A stretch of 64,000 bases of DNA from Persicirhabdus sediminis (GCF_016595495.1 NZ_JAENIM010000008.1:1-64000), one strand, 5' to 3'; numbered from the stretch's first letter, positions 53,608 through 62,822 are shown. Translations and numbers: made by a program. The notes: generated from the letters alone by a model not told the origin.

Positions 53608-54330
53608 TTAGTCTAGGCCTAAGTTAGCATAGATTTCATCGCGGCACTGGAAGAGCAACTTGCAGATTTCTTCTTCGTCGATCTTCTTCTTTTTCAGCTT
53701 CATGCTAGGTACTGCTAGAGCGACTGGGCGCTCGGCGAGTGGAAGCAGGATGCTGTAGTCAGTAACGCTCTCGTGGAAGCTACTCTCGGCGCGGAAAATC
53801 TCGTCATTGCCACCTTCGACTGCGGTCATTTTTTTGCCAACACGTGGTGAGCGCTCGTTGTTGCGTCTCGCCAGCTCAAGCAGGAGAATTCTACCTGAGA
53901 GAGTTTCCATTGGTGGCTGCATGCTACCTACTTCAACGGACAAACTGATGCTCTTCTGTGGCAACTCTTGAGCGATGGCTAGGAGTTGATCTTCGTAGAT
54001 GATGCTGAGGTGGACTGAGGCGTCCATTTCTTTGGCAAATTTGCGCATTGGGCGGCGTGATGCATCTAAGATCTGGCGCAGCGGAATGTGCATGTGTGCT
54101 AAGCTAAACATCTTGAGTGACATTTGATAGCAGCCAGTCTCAGGATCACGGGTGATATAGCCCTGCTTATTAAGCACTTCGAGAACTCGGAAAATCTCAC
54201 TATTACTTCTTCCTAGTTTACGGGCAATTTCTGTCTGGCTCAGTGGAGTTGCCTCTTTGGCTAGGGTTTCAAGAATATTGAGGCCCTTTTCTAATGCTGG
54301 GGCGCTGTATGTTCGTTTTGGTGTGCTCAT
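53608..54330 (-). CDS. IclR family transcriptional regulator
   Basis: A 240-residue regulator from the ATG at 54330, with an alternative start at 54384 that adds 18 residues. The N-terminal winged helix (LEKGLNILETLAKEATPLSQ, then EIARKLGRSNSEIFRVLEVL) matches IclR. The C-terminal ligand domain (RRPMRKFAKEMDASVHLSII, ISLSVEVGSMQPP) is shorter and less conserved than in typical family members. IclR proteins repress or activate small catabolic operons. The target is unknown. Confidence 0.85.
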   Translation of the reverse strand: MSTPKRTYSAPALEKGLNILETLAKEATPLSQTEIARKLGRSNSEIFRVLEVLNKQGYITRDPETGCYQMSLKMFSLAHMHIPLRQILDASRRPMRKFAKEMDASVHLSIIYEDQLLAIAQELPQKSISLSVEVGSMQPPMETLSGRILLLELARRNNERSPRVGKKMTAVEGGNDEIFRAESSFHESVTDYSILLPLAERPVALAVPSMKLKKKKIDEEEICKLLFQCRDEIYANLGLD

Positions 54331-54621
54331 TTTATCTCTGAGGATGTTTTCGCCAATGAAAATTTGTTGTTTCCATTCTGGCATGGTTTTTTTGTTAAAA
54401 TCAAGAGATTTCTTTCCTGCGGCAGCGAAGCTTTGCTCGCTGAGATTTGTAATATAGCGCTAGATGACAACGATGCAACCGTTTACATTGAGTTTTTTCA
54501 CGGGTGCAAATTACTTTTCAGGTATGAGCTTTTTATGGTTAAAAATCAATAACTTATGGCTATCGTGTAACTAAAACGATTCAATTAAATTACGAGTGAT
54601 AGGCACTATAGACCCTTATTA
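54331..54621. other. spacer between the IclR and DUF1501 genes
   Basis: About 290 bases of AT-rich sequence (including the optional 5' extension of the IclR gene). It holds the IclR promoter and the region downstream of the DUF1501 operon. I see no obvious terminator for the latter and no further gene. Confidence 0.35.
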
Positions 54622-55929
54622 TCAGGTGTGATTAAATATCGATGTGAGTGGCTGACCTTTTCTGCCTGACATTTTAAATGGCCGCTTGGTAGGAGACATA
54701 ATGACTTTATCGTAGGGGACACCCATAGCGTAGCCAATTGTGGCGTTAAGTGAATCAGGGTGAATCTTATCAGCCTCATGAGCGACCTCGTGGCCAAATT
54801 CACTGGTACCACCATAGACGGTGCCACCTTTGACACCTCCGCCAGCGATTAATCCGCTGAATGCTTTTGGATAATGACCGCGGCCAGCGTTGCCGTTGAC
54901 TTCCGGCGAGCGGCCAAATTCGGTGGTGAGCACAACTAGAGTTTCGTCGAGCAGCCCGAGAGTTTTCAGGTCATGGAGCAGTGCGGCGAGCCCTTGGTCG
55001 ACCTCTGGCATTTTCAGGTCCATGAGGTTGAAATTGTCAGCGTGCCAGTCAAACCCGCCGTTAGAAACTTCGATGAAGCGCACGCCGCGCTGGACGAGCC
55101 GGCGGGCGAGTAGGCAGCCACGGGCGAACCGTCCACTGCCGTAGAGTTTCTGGGTTGCGTCAGATTCTTGGCTGAGGTCGAATGCCTCGAGGTCTTCGCT
55201 TTTCATCAGCTTGATGGCGGCGTCAAACATCTCGTTGTACGCGCGCACATCGCGGTAGCCGCTGTGAAATTGTTCATCAAAGGGAGCGTCAAGCTTGTGG
55301 CGCAGGTCGACTTGTTGGTGAAAATCGGCCTCGCTGGTGCCATTGAGTTTGGCATTTTTGATGCCGCTATTGGCATCGCCAATGGGCAGCGGCGAATAGG
55401 AGGGATCAAAAAATCCCGCGCCGGGGTGTTTGTTGCCCGTATGCACGGTGATGTAGTTTGGCAGCGTGGATTTGCTCTCCGGCGACAAATAGTTGACCCA
55501 CGCGCCATTAGCTGGATGCACGATGCTACCGCGTGGCTCGTAGGAGGTATGCATGGCGTAGTTGCCCTGCGCGTGCGCCCCTTGAGTGGTGGTGAGTGAG
55601 CGCAGCAGGCAAACATTGTCCATCTGCGCGGCGAGCAATGGCAGACAGGCGCCTAGCTGGATGCCGTCTACGGCGGTGCTGATGGCCTTAGCTGGGCCAG
55701 TGTATTTTTCGGGCGCGTCAGGTTTGGGGTCGAGCGTATCGATGTGCGACATGCCGCCGCTCATGTAGAGGAAAATGACATGTTTGGCGGTGGCTGCTTG
55801 TGGTGGTGGCGCGGCGCCCTCGCCAAATAATGATGAGGCTGAGGCGGCAATGCTGACGCCAAAGCAGGTTTTTGCCGTTCTGGCTAGGAAGGCTCGGCGT
55901 GAGAGTTGGTTGAGCTGGTTGGCATTCAT
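54622..55929 (-). CDS. DUF1501 protein, Tat-exported
   Basis: A 435-residue protein of the DUF1501 family. The N-terminus carries a twin-arginine-type signal (LSRRAFLARTAKTCFGVSIAA), so it should cross folded. The body is a sulfatase-like alkaline-phosphatase fold (HVIFLYMSGGMSHIDTLDPK, TLVVLTTEFGRSPEVNG, GRGHYPKAFSG, GGTSEFGHEVA). DUF1501 and DUF1549/DUF1553 genes occur together in large numbers in Planctomycetes and Verrucomicrobia. They are thought to act in polysaccharide use or surface processes, but the reaction is unknown. It is 15 bases from the upstream DUF1549/1553 gene. Confidence 0.9.
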   Translation of the reverse strand: MNANQLNQLSRRAFLARTAKTCFGVSIAASASSLFGEGAAPPPQAATAKHVIFLYMSGGMSHIDTLDPKPDAPEKYTGPAKAISTAVDGIQLGACLPLLAAQMDNVCLLRSLTTTQGAHAQGNYAMHTSYEPRGSIVHPANGAWVNYLSPESKSTLPNYITVHTGNKHPGAGFFDPSYSPLPIGDANSGIKNAKLNGTSEADFHQQVDLRHKLDAPFDEQFHSGYRDVRAYNEMFDAAIKLMKSEDLEAFDLSQESDATQKLYGSGRFARGCLLARRLVQRGVRFIEVSNGGFDWHADNFNLMDLKMPEVDQGLAALLHDLKTLGLLDETLVVLTTEFGRSPEVNGNAGRGHYPKAFSGLIAGGGVKGGTVYGGTSEFGHEVAHEADKIHPDSLNATIGYAMGVPYDKVIMSPTKRPFKMSGRKGQPLTSIFNHT

Positions 55930-55944
55930 CGTGGCAGTAGGTAA

Positions 55945-57996
55945 TTATTGGACAAAGAGGAAGCGCTTGGAGGTCAGCATGGCTCTGACGAGCGACTCCC
56001 TTTGTTTGCTGTTTTTAGGGTTTTGCAGATAGGGGGAGAAATCCAGCCGCTCAGATTCGCTAGGGTAGGCGGCATAGATGGAGAGAAATAACATGTCTAG
56101 CTGATCGGCGGGCGACTCCTGCTGGTTGAGCTCATGGGTGAAATTTTTGCTATTTCTGGCGAAATTGCGGATTTCACTGCCATTCATCAAAGTGAGCGAT
56201 TGTGGGATTGATGCTTGGGTATGGCCAGCGTCTGGTGTCATGCGGTCAGAGGCGCCGAAGTTGCGCAAAAACTCACCTGGATGGTGTGGTGTGGGCAGCT
56301 CAGAGCTTCTCATGAAGGCGGCTTTTTCAGGTTTCCCCTGATAGGTCATGCCCATCATGCTGACTGAGCTGGCCATACTTTCTTCGCTCTGCTCTTTGAG
56401 TTTTCGTTTGTAGGCTTTGCGTTTGGCGGCGACTTGCTGCATCAGCAAGCTGGCCTTTTTCATGTCACCTGCTTTGCGGGCATCTTGGGCCTCCAGCTGT
56501 AGGGCACGAGTCTCACGCTGAACGGCTCGTTTTTCTTCTTCAGATTTGTCGTAGGCGGCGTCGATTTTTACCAGCTCATCTGGCTGGCCGTGCAACAGCT
56601 GCAGCGCTGTCTGCTGGTTGGTTTGCCATTTTTGCAGCATCTTCTGGTTGCGTACATTATCTACATTGCCGGCATTCAGAGTGACTAGAGAATCGCGCAA
56701 TTCTTCAGCGGATAGGCGCCGCAGCGGCGGTCCTGCCCAGTGAAATGCTTGTCCCATTGGTGGTTCGTCGCCATTGGCGTGGCGCTGGAACAGCTGCGTG
56801 TGGTAGAGCACACGGAGGATTTCGCGTGTATCGTAGTTGCTAGACTTGGCTAGCTCCGCGAGGTAGTTGAGCACTTCGGGGTGGGAAATCTTCGTTGTCT
56901 CAGTCCAGTCATCTAGCGGCTCGACGATGCCGCGGCCAAACACATGGCTCCACAGCCGGTTGACGTAGACGGTGGTGAAATAGGGATTGTCGCGCGCGCT
57001 CAGCCAGTCGGCAAATACTGCGCGTCTATGTTCTGGCTGGAAATCAGCTGGATTATTGCCAAACAGCACCGCTGGGGTGACTTTTTCTCCAGGCTCACCG
57101 TCGTTGTATTTGTAGTCGGCTGGCAGTTTGAGTGCTTTGCTTGGATTTTCATAAATCGCATCCTTCTGCACATCTTTAAATAATGAGGAGAAATTTTTGT
57201 AGAGCACTTTGCTGCCGCGCGCGCCATTGGAGTTTTGCCCTTTACTAGCTTTAGGCGCGTTACCGACATTGGGCCGTTGGCTTTTCACCATGGCGGCGAC
57301 TTGATCTTTGGCTTTCTCGCTGCGGTACTCGGTGCCAGCGGCAAAGGCAGCCATCTGGAAGTACTCTTTTTGCGTCATGTTCTCGAATGGATGGTCGTGG
57401 CACTGGGCGCAGCCAATGCGGTTACCTAAGAAAATCTGCACGGTATTGCTCATATTATCCAACAGCATGTTGCGGTCGCGTAGGTAATAACCAACCGCTG
57501 CATTTTCCGCAGCGTGGCCAGACGCCTTGAGCATCTCGCGCACCATTTCATCGTAGGGCATATTATTTTCCACAGCGTCGCGCAGCCACAGGTTCCACGC
57601 CAGCCCGCTGCTTTGGCCGCCGCCGGGGTTGGTTTTCACCCGCAGCAAATCAGCCCACATGTTGAAGAGGTGGCTATTCATTCCCGCTGAGCCGACGAGC
57701 TGGTTGACTAGACTGACGCGTTTATCCACGTCTGGGTCAGTTAAAAACTGCTTGGCTTCTTGGTGGGTGGGAATGCGACCAATGATATTGATGTACGCGC
57801 GGCGCAAAAAGGTGGCGTCATCGATCAGCGCGTTGGCGGTGACTTGATCGCGCTGGTTGGCCTTTTCCATCAGCAAGTCGAGGTTGAGAACGTGCTCGGT
57901 CACTTTGCTGTTGGCCATCTCCGCATGCAGCTGCAGCGGCTGGATGAATATGAGAGACAGGGCGAGTGCCTGTTGGGTGAATTTTAGGGTATCCAT
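55945..57996 (-). CDS. DUF1549/DUF1553 protein with a CxxCH motif
   Basis: A 683-residue exported protein (signal near MDTLKFTQQALALSLIFIQ). DUF1549 lies at about residues 38-230 (ATFLRRAYINIIGRIPT, FLGNRIGCAQCHDHPFENMT). DUF1553 lies at about 330-600 (RRAVFADWLSARDNPYFTT, NRLWSHVFGRGIV, PPLRRLSAEELRDSLV). CAQCH is a heme c type motif in some relatives, but here it stands alone. The arrangement DUF1549-DUF1553 directly upstream of DUF1501 is the standard two-gene module of the phylum. A long Glu/Lys coiled-coil insert (about 490-560) precedes the C-terminal part. Confidence 0.9.
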   Translation of the reverse strand: MDTLKFTQQALALSLIFIQPLQLHAEMANSKVTEHVLNLDLLMEKANQRDQVTANALIDDATFLRRAYINIIGRIPTHQEAKQFLTDPDVDKRVSLVNQLVGSAGMNSHLFNMWADLLRVKTNPGGGQSSGLAWNLWLRDAVENNMPYDEMVREMLKASGHAAENAAVGYYLRDRNMLLDNMSNTVQIFLGNRIGCAQCHDHPFENMTQKEYFQMAAFAAGTEYRSEKAKDQVAAMVKSQRPNVGNAPKASKGQNSNGARGSKVLYKNFSSLFKDVQKDAIYENPSKALKLPADYKYNDGEPGEKVTPAVLFGNNPADFQPEHRRAVFADWLSARDNPYFTTVYVNRLWSHVFGRGIVEPLDDWTETTKISHPEVLNYLAELAKSSNYDTREILRVLYHTQLFQRHANGDEPPMGQAFHWAGPPLRRLSAEELRDSLVTLNAGNVDNVRNQKMLQKWQTNQQTALQLLHGQPDELVKIDAAYDKSEEEKRAVQRETRALQLEAQDARKAGDMKKASLLMQQVAAKRKAYKRKLKEQSEESMASSVSMMGMTYQGKPEKAAFMRSSELPTPHHPGEFLRNFGASDRMTPDAGHTQASIPQSLTLMNGSEIRNFARNSKNFTHELNQQESPADQLDMLFLSIYAAYPSESERLDFSPYLQNPKNSKQRESLVRAMLTSKRFLFVQ

Positions 57997-58095
57997 TGTA
58001 CAGAGGTGGGTGGCTCAGTGGGGCTAATGGGCGGGTGAATAATTTAGCTTAACATTATATTAACGGTCATACAGATGGAAAAGTTGCGAAAAAAA

Positions 58096-58120
58096 GAGCC
58101 CGCTGGAAGTCAGCGGGCTC
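58096..58120 (-). terminator. terminator of the yaaA gene
   Basis: GAGCCCGCTGG-type arms (GAGCCCGCT and AGCGGGCTC) pair around GGAAGTC. On the minus strand the T-run is the complement of AAAAAAA at 58089-58095. It lies 34 bases past the yaaA stop. Confidence 0.9.
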
Positions 58121-58153
58121 GCAAAATGACGATCAATTTCGCTAGTTTGAGGG

Positions 58154-58927
58154 CTATTGCTCAGCTCTGAGGAAGACTAGCTGGCCGTCCTTGCTAGACG
58201 CTGCATCGTAGACGTAGCCAGCTTCAGAGAAGTTTTTTAGCTCAGCGGGATCGGTGATTTTATTGCGGATGGCCCACGCCGCCATCAGCCCGCGCGCTTT
58301 CTTGGCGTAGAATGAAATGATTTTGAATTTGCCATTTTTCTCATCCTTAAAGACCGGCGTGATGATGGGAGCTTGCAAGTTTTTTGGCTGAATCGCTTTG
58401 TAATATTCGTTGGATGCCAGATTGACCACCGCTGGGTTGCTTTGGCCTGCGAGTTCGGCATTGAGCGCGTCCGTCAGCTGGCTGCCCCAGAATTTGTACA
58501 AATTCGCCCCGCGCTCATTTTCCAGCTTGGTGCCCATTTCTAGACGATAAGGCAGCATCAAATCCAGCGGGCGCAACATGCCGTAAAGGCCTGAAAGAAT
58601 GCGAATCTGCGACTGCGCGCTGGCCAGCTCGTCGGCATTCCAGCTGGCGACGTCGAGCCCTTGGTAGACATCACCTTTGAACGCAAAGATAGCTGGGCGA
58701 CCTTTTGGCGCGGTGTAGTTTTTGTGCCATTGCTCGAAGCGGCCAGCATTGAGCTCGGCGATTTTCTCTGACACTTTCATCAGCGCGGAGATTTGCTCCG
58801 GCGCATACTCAGCCAGCTGGCTGGCTAGAACCTCCGAGTCGTCGAGAAAGCTCGGCATACTGGCGGTCAGCTCGGGAAGTGGGGATTCGTAGTCGAGTGT
58901 CTTAGCGGGTGAGAGTAAGAAAATCAT
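58154..58927 (-). CDS. yaaA: YaaA peroxide stress protein
   Basis: A 257-residue protein of the YaaA (DUF328/UPF0246) family, which binds DNA and lowers intracellular iron to limit hydrogen peroxide damage. The N-terminus MIFLLSPAKTLDYESP, the segments GDVYQGLDVA, SGLYGMLRPLDLMLPYRLEM, and the C-terminal FYAKKARGLMAAWAI are diagnostic. The ATG at 58927 is preferred to one 6 codons upstream. Confidence 0.92.
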   Translation of the reverse strand: MIFLLSPAKTLDYESPLPELTASMPSFLDDSEVLASQLAEYAPEQISALMKVSEKIAELNAGRFEQWHKNYTAPKGRPAIFAFKGDVYQGLDVASWNADELASAQSQIRILSGLYGMLRPLDLMLPYRLEMGTKLENERGANLYKFWGSQLTDALNAELAGQSNPAVVNLASNEYYKAIQPKNLQAPIITPVFKDEKNGKFKIISFYAKKARGLMAAWAIRNKITDPAELKNFSEAGYVYDAASSKDGQLVFLRAEQ

Positions 58928-59007
58928 GCTGCTAGCAAAGCGCATCTATCTGCATTGTCAATGCAGGCTTTTTGGCTGATAGATGTTAGCCAGCGGGCTA
59001 AGCAGCG

Positions 59008-59170
59008 GAAAAAAAAAGCACTCGAGGGAATCATTACCCCGAGTGCTCGCAAATCTAGCTGGACTAGATCCAGCTGGCTGGAGAAGTTCTATCAGCTAGC
59101 CGCGGCGACGTCTAATCAGCGCGATTCCGCCCAGCGCTAACAAGCTCATGCTTGTTGGCTCAGGGATAGG
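59008..59170. repeat. 3' module repeat, copy 1 (terminator + AGCTGG block + PEP-CTERM 3' end)
   Basis: GCACTCGAGGGAATCATTACC is followed by CCGAGTGC, AAATCTAGCTGGA, ATCCAGCTGGCTGGAGAAG, TTCTATCAGCTAG and the last codons of a PEP-CTERM gene. The same sequence occurs at 60093-60255 and, in its first half, at 61167-61241. The hairpin at 59019-59047 is the terminator of the PEP-CTERM gene at 59096 (minus strand, with a poly-A on the plus side). Confidence 0.85.
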
Positions 59171-59797
59171 ATTAACAGAATCCCTAGCCTCCAGCTGGAA
59201 TGATTGCCCGTAACCGTAGTTTAGATCAGAGATATACTTTTGCTCGCCTACTAATAACTCACCAACAGTGTTTTCCTCATCAACAGAGTATTCTGATAGA
59301 TCCAATGTGGAGCCAGCCTGATCATGGAACACGGATGCTCTATATTTGTAAATCAAGACTTCTGAAGAGGACTCAAAAGTACTTCCATTGCCGATAAACA
59401 AATAGATACTTTTTCCATAAAAGCCATCGCCTTTTGTTATGTCTTGCTCTGTTGTGAAGTTATATAAACCAGGATTGCCATCTCTAGCGGTTTCTCCATC
59501 ATATCCGAAAGCTGAGGTTTCGCCAACTTGATGGAAATGTTCGGCGAGCGTCTTAATGGTGGTCTCTTTGTCTTCGATTTCATCGTCCGCGATACCAAAA
59601 TAACCGATACCAATGACGCCTGAGCCCTCCTCCATCGGCTTGTCTTTACTGTCAGCGATGCCGCTATACTTGGGGTTAGTGTTATATGGGTCCTCTTCTG
59701 CGTTGTAGATTTTGAATGTCACCATGGCTGCATTAAGAGTTGTTAGTGTGGTGATGAAAACAAAACCTACCAAGAGATTTTTTAGTGCGAATTTCAT
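59096..59797 (-). CDS. PEP-CTERM protein, member of a tandem pair
   Basis: A 233-residue protein starting at the ATG at 59797. It has a signal peptide (VGFVFITTLTTLNA), a beta-rich body with AEHFHQVGETSAFG and a PEP-CTERM sorting signal (IPEPTSMSLLALGG, then RRRRG). Its C-terminal 50 codons and 3' noncoding block are nearly the same DNA as those of the gene at 60182. It is thought to be sorted to the surface by an exosortase encoded elsewhere. Confidence 0.8.
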   Translation of the reverse strand: MKFALKNLLVGFVFITTLTTLNAAMVTFKIYNAEEDPYNTNPKYSGIADSKDKPMEEGSGVIGIGYFGIADDEIEDKETTIKTLAEHFHQVGETSAFGYDGETARDGNPGLYNFTTEQDITKGDGFYGKSIYLFIGNGSTFESSSEVLIYKYRASVFHDQAGSTLDLSEYSVDEENTVGELLVGEQKYISDLNYGYGQSFQLEARDSVNPIPEPTSMSLLALGGIALIRRRRG

Positions 59798-60103
59798 AGG
59801 ATTTTTTGATATATAAATTAATAGACTGTCTATCTCTGCTCTAGCTGATGCATTTTGCTGGCTTAATGATGCTTTCTCCAAGTGCACAACTTAGTGCATT
59901 GGTCTGGTGCTTGGAGGATGCAAATTTTTTAGCAAGCGAGTGAGACTAAACCGCGTCACCTCTAATTCCTTTTTTGTTAAAAATGGCGACAAGTCAAATC
60001 AAGAAATAGAATACTTTATTTACAGGTTAAACGCTTGTAGTTGTGAGGAATAGTGGGGCAGACTGCCTGTAGCTCAATCAGCTAGGATTATGGGCAGAAA
60101 AAA
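59798..60103. other. spacer upstream of the first PEP-CTERM gene
   Basis: About 300 bases. It contains the promoter region of the gene at 59096 and the beginning of the terminator module of the gene at 60182. An open frame to 59887 could extend the CDS, but the added residues have no signal character. No other gene is seen. Confidence 0.35.
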
Positions 60104-60255
60104 GCACTCGAGGGAATCAATCCCCCGAGTGCTCGCAAATCTAGCTGGAATCCATCCAGCTGGCTGGAGAAGTTCTATCAGCTAGGCACGGTGGCGCAAA
60201 ATCAGCGCGATCCCACCCAGCGTTAGCAAGCTCATGCTTGTTGGCTCAGGAACAG
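60093..60255. repeat. 3' module repeat, copy 2
   Basis: This copy has the same order as at 59008: a poly-A, the hairpin GCACTCGAGGG / CCCCGAGTGC (60104-60132), AAATCTAGCTGGA, CCAGCTGGCTGGAGAAGTTC, TATCAGCTAG and the 3' codons of the gene at 60182. The match to copy 1 is near-perfect over the hairpin and block and continues at lower identity into the coding end. It serves as terminator of that gene. Confidence 0.85.
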
Positions 60256-60865
60256 GGATGGCAGCCAGCCGTAAGGTCAGCTGACCATCGTCGTTTTGCT
60301 GGCTCTTGTAGCGGATATCTGAAACTAACAATTCGGCGACGGTGTTTTTTTGCCGATAGCTATTTGCAGCAAGGTGGTTGGTGGCGCCTTCAGAAAAAAG
60401 CTGGGTAGTTTCAAATTTATATAAAAGGACCTCCTTCATTTCATTGAAGCTGTCTTCGCAGTCTTCGCTGCCGATAATGAGGTAAACATTATCACCATGA
60501 AGTGGGTCATTTTCTACCATTTCTATATTTGCGGAAAAATCAAATCTTCCGGGGTCGTCTGAGTTCGACGCTCTGCAGTCGCGGCGTCGGTTGAAAGTAG
60601 ATGTTTCACCTGCTTGCTGGAAGGCTGCCGACAAAGTCTCCACCGTGGTATCTTCTGATCTTTCGTCATCGTCACTAATATCAAGGTAGTCGATGCCAAT
60701 GGCTCTTGTATTGCTAGGAATCAAGCCGCCGTCACTAGCTGCGGTGCCGTTGTCTCTGTTATTAGATAGCTGAACGTTGGTTACCGTTATGGTCGCGGCA
60801 TTTGTAATTGCTAGACAGCTAAGCGAAAACAAACCTACCAAGAGTATGATTGCATATTCTTTCAT
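60182..60865 (-). CDS. PEP-CTERM protein, paralogue of the 59096 gene
   Basis: A 227-residue protein with a signal peptide (IILLVGLFSLSCLAITNAA), AAFQQAGETSTFNRRRD near residue 85 matching AEHFHQVGETSAFG in the paralogue, and the sorting signal VPEPTSMSLLTLGGIA ending RHRA. The two genes are tandem duplicates separated by about 390 bases. The body has diverged, while the signal and 3' end are conserved. Confidence 0.8.
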   Translation of the reverse strand: MKEYAIILLVGLFSLSCLAITNAATITVTNVQLSNNRDNGTAASDGGLIPSNTRAIGIDYLDISDDDERSEDTTVETLSAAFQQAGETSTFNRRRDCRASNSDDPGRFDFSANIEMVENDPLHGDNVYLIIGSEDCEDSFNEMKEVLLYKFETTQLFSEGATNHLAANSYRQKNTVAELLVSDIRYKSQQNDDGQLTLRLAAIPVPEPTSMSLLTLGGIALILRHRA

Positions 60866-61174
60866 TAACTTTGATTAGATGAAGTTGTAAATTCGAAGCC
60901 TTCGTCTATATTGACTGTCTATTTTTATGAATTAGAGCAAAAGGGAACTTGCACCTCATGATAGCCTCAATAGCTTAGGTTTCTTATTTGGGGGTACAAT
61001 TTTCTAATCAAGTGGGGTTGACTAAATCGTTGTGGTGGCGGGCGCTTATTTGTTAAAATTCATGCTTTAGTCAATTCTAGAACCGTAAAACATTGTTTGA
61101 AATAGGAAACGCCAGTTTGGTGTTATAGCGGGGCTTAACGATTGCGCCTTAGCCTTATATGCAGGCACAAAAAA
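60866..61174. other. spacer upstream of the second PEP-CTERM gene
   Basis: About 300 bases, AT-rich, without a credible gene. It should contain the promoter of the gene at 60182 on the minus strand. The right end enters the third copy of the terminator module. Confidence 0.35.
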
Positions 61175-61241
61175 GCACCCGAGGGAATCATTCCCCCGAG
61201 TGCTCGGAAATCTAGCTGGCATAGATCCAGCTGGCTGGAAA
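61167..61241. repeat. 3' module repeat, copy 3 (cyclophilin terminator)
   Basis: The hairpin GCACCCGAGGGAATC / CCCCCGAGTGC (61175-61203), the poly-A on its left, AAATCTAGCTGG, ATCCAGCTGGCTGGAAAG and the cyclophilin stop follow. Here the gene body is unrelated to the PEP-CTERM genes, so the module has spread independently of the coding sequence, or the cyclophilin gene has kept an older copy. Confidence 0.8.
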
Positions 61242-61242
61242 G

Positions 61243-61752
61243 TTAGGCAAGTGCCTTGTTCCACTCAGCGATGCGGTCAGCCTGTGCAGCAAAGAGCGCG
61301 TCAGTAGAACCGTGGATTTCGATAGACTCGATCTTGTCGCCTTGAGCGATAGAATCAACAACGTCCTGACCTTCAGTAACCGCGCCAAATACTGTGTGGC
61401 GACCGTCGAGGTGTGGAGTAGGGCCGTGTGTGATGAAGAACTGTGAACCGTTAGTGTTTGGTCCAGCATTGGCCATTGAGAGGATACCTGCTTTGTCGTG
61501 TTTGTACTCAGCTGGCTTGCATTCGCACTCAAACTTGTAGCCTGGGCCGCCCATGCCTGTACCAGTTGGATCGCCACCTTGGATCATGAAGTTTGCGATC
61601 ACGCGGTGGAAAACGATGCCGTCGTAGAATCCTTTGCTCGCCAGGTTAAGGAAGCTGGCGCAAGTCACTTGCATGTCAGCTGCAAACATAGTGAGTTTGA
61701 TGGCGCCCTTGTTGGTTTTGATGGTGATGTCGATATCTTGGATGTCGCTCAT
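61243..61752 (-). CDS. cyclophilin-type peptidyl-prolyl isomerase
   Basis: A 169-residue single-domain cyclophilin without a signal peptide. Conserved segments are [49 protein letters not shown] and [12 protein letters not shown], including the catalytic Arg in FHRV, Phe in QFFI and the [12 protein letters not shown] loop. It catalyses prolyl isomerisation in the cytoplasm. Confidence 0.95.
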   Translation of the reverse strand: MSDIQDIDITIKTNKGAIKLTMFAADMQVTCASFLNLASKGFYDGIVFHRVIANFMIQGGDPTGTGMGGPGYKFECECKPAEYKHDKAGILSMANAGPNTNGSQFFITHGPTPHLDGRHTVFGAVTEGQDVVDSIAQGDKIESIEIHGSTDALFAAQADRIAEWNKALA

Positions 61753-61840
61753 AGTGCGCTGAGAAAATCACAGATCGGCCAGCTTGAACATGAAATTTTT
61801 ATTTCTCCCCGCTGTGCGAATGATCCAGCTGTTTAGCGAT

Positions 61841-62104
61841 TTACTTCTGCATCAAGTACAGCCCGCACGACGGGCAATGCTCAGCGGCATGTTTGCTGCG
61901 CAGCAAGGGTGTTTTTTCTGAAATGGGCACGCCGCCAAGAAGCATTTTGCGTGCCTTTGACTGCGACTCGCCCATCCAGCGTATGCTCGAGCTGGAGATC
62001 AGGTGGCCAAATTCCATCGCCTTGCCGCACTGCGGGCATAGCCGCTCCACGCTTGGGTCGGCGCTGGGCGTGGTATACATGGCTTCGTCTGAACTATTTT
62101 GCAT
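61841..62104 (-). CDS. DUF6487-like zinc-ribbon protein
   Basis: An 87-residue protein starting at MQNSSDEAM (62104). It has LCPQCGKAMEFGHLISSSSIRW near residue 23 and HCPSCGLYLM near the C-terminus. The two CxxC pairs flanking a variable core match the DUF6487 pattern (CP.CG..M..G......  W....), so zinc binding is likely. Function unknown. It is on the same strand as the cyclophilin gene with an 88-base gap. Confidence 0.7.
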   Translation of the reverse strand: MQNSSDEAMYTTPSADPSVERLCPQCGKAMEFGHLISSSSIRWMGESQSKARKMLLGGVPISEKTPLLRSKHAAEHCPSCGLYLMQK

Positions 62105-62304
62105 GATGAAAATGAAAGCTAACAAATACGCCAGCTGCAGTCGATAGTGAATCTCCAGCTAGCTGGGAAGTTCAAGTCACGCTTGGCTTGAGGCGAAAGT
62201 GCCTTTGGCTGCGAGCTAGGCTCAGTGTTTACAACTTGTGAGTCAGCTAGCTATCAATGAGGAGTGCCTACTGGCTGGAACTTTGGGAAGTTCAGTTGTG
62301 CTTT

Positions 62305-62763
62305 CTAGCGTATAGTTCTTCTTATGTACTCGACGTACATAGTGCCCAGCATCTCTTCACCTGAGCTGAAGAACTCGTCTACATCTCTGGTCAACAACTC
62401 GTATTCCTCAGGCCGCTCCTCCATGAACTTATAAAATATATCTTCACGATCCTCTTGAGATTCAGGAAACTGCCCATCTGGAAAAATTCCACAAACGCTA
62501 GCTAGCTTGAGCCTAGAACCTTCAGCTCCTATTTCATCAAGAATGTTCATGAACTCTGGGAAGTGATCTCCGCCAGCTCCTACGATATACAGGTCTATAC
62601 CCGTGCCATTAATATCCATGAGAAACCATGATATTAACCATACAGCCTTAGATACTCTGTCCAAGTCATCCACGGTACAGCCTGACATTATATATCGTTC
62701 ATCTACATAATTTGCCGTGAAGGAAAAACCTTCCTTGATAAGCATTTCAGCTGTTTCGTTCAT
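62305..62763 (-). CDS. hypothetical acidic protein
   Basis: A 152-residue protein of no family I recognise. It is acidic and contains KAVWLISWFLMDINGTGID and YIVGAGGDHFPEFMNILDEIG segments suggesting a small alpha/beta fold. No signal peptide or membrane span is clear. The ATG at 62763 has no strong ribosome-binding site visible. It stands between the zinc-ribbon gene and the C39-like gene. Confidence 0.55.
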   Translation of the reverse strand: MNETAEMLIKEGFSFTANYVDERYIMSGCTVDDLDRVSKAVWLISWFLMDINGTGIDLYIVGAGGDHFPEFMNILDEIGAEGSRLKLASVCGIFPDGQFPESQEDREDIFYKFMEERPEEYELLTRDVDEFFSSGEEMLGTMYVEYIRRTIR

Positions 62764-62822
62764 TCATTGTGAAAATTTAAGTTTTTGTCATTTTGCGGAG
62801 GAGCTCCAGCCAGCTGAGAAGT

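Noticed and set aside
55168-55599. 143-codon plus-strand gene within the DUF1501 gene
   Set aside because: It is a complementary-strand shadow of a well-supported coding sequence.
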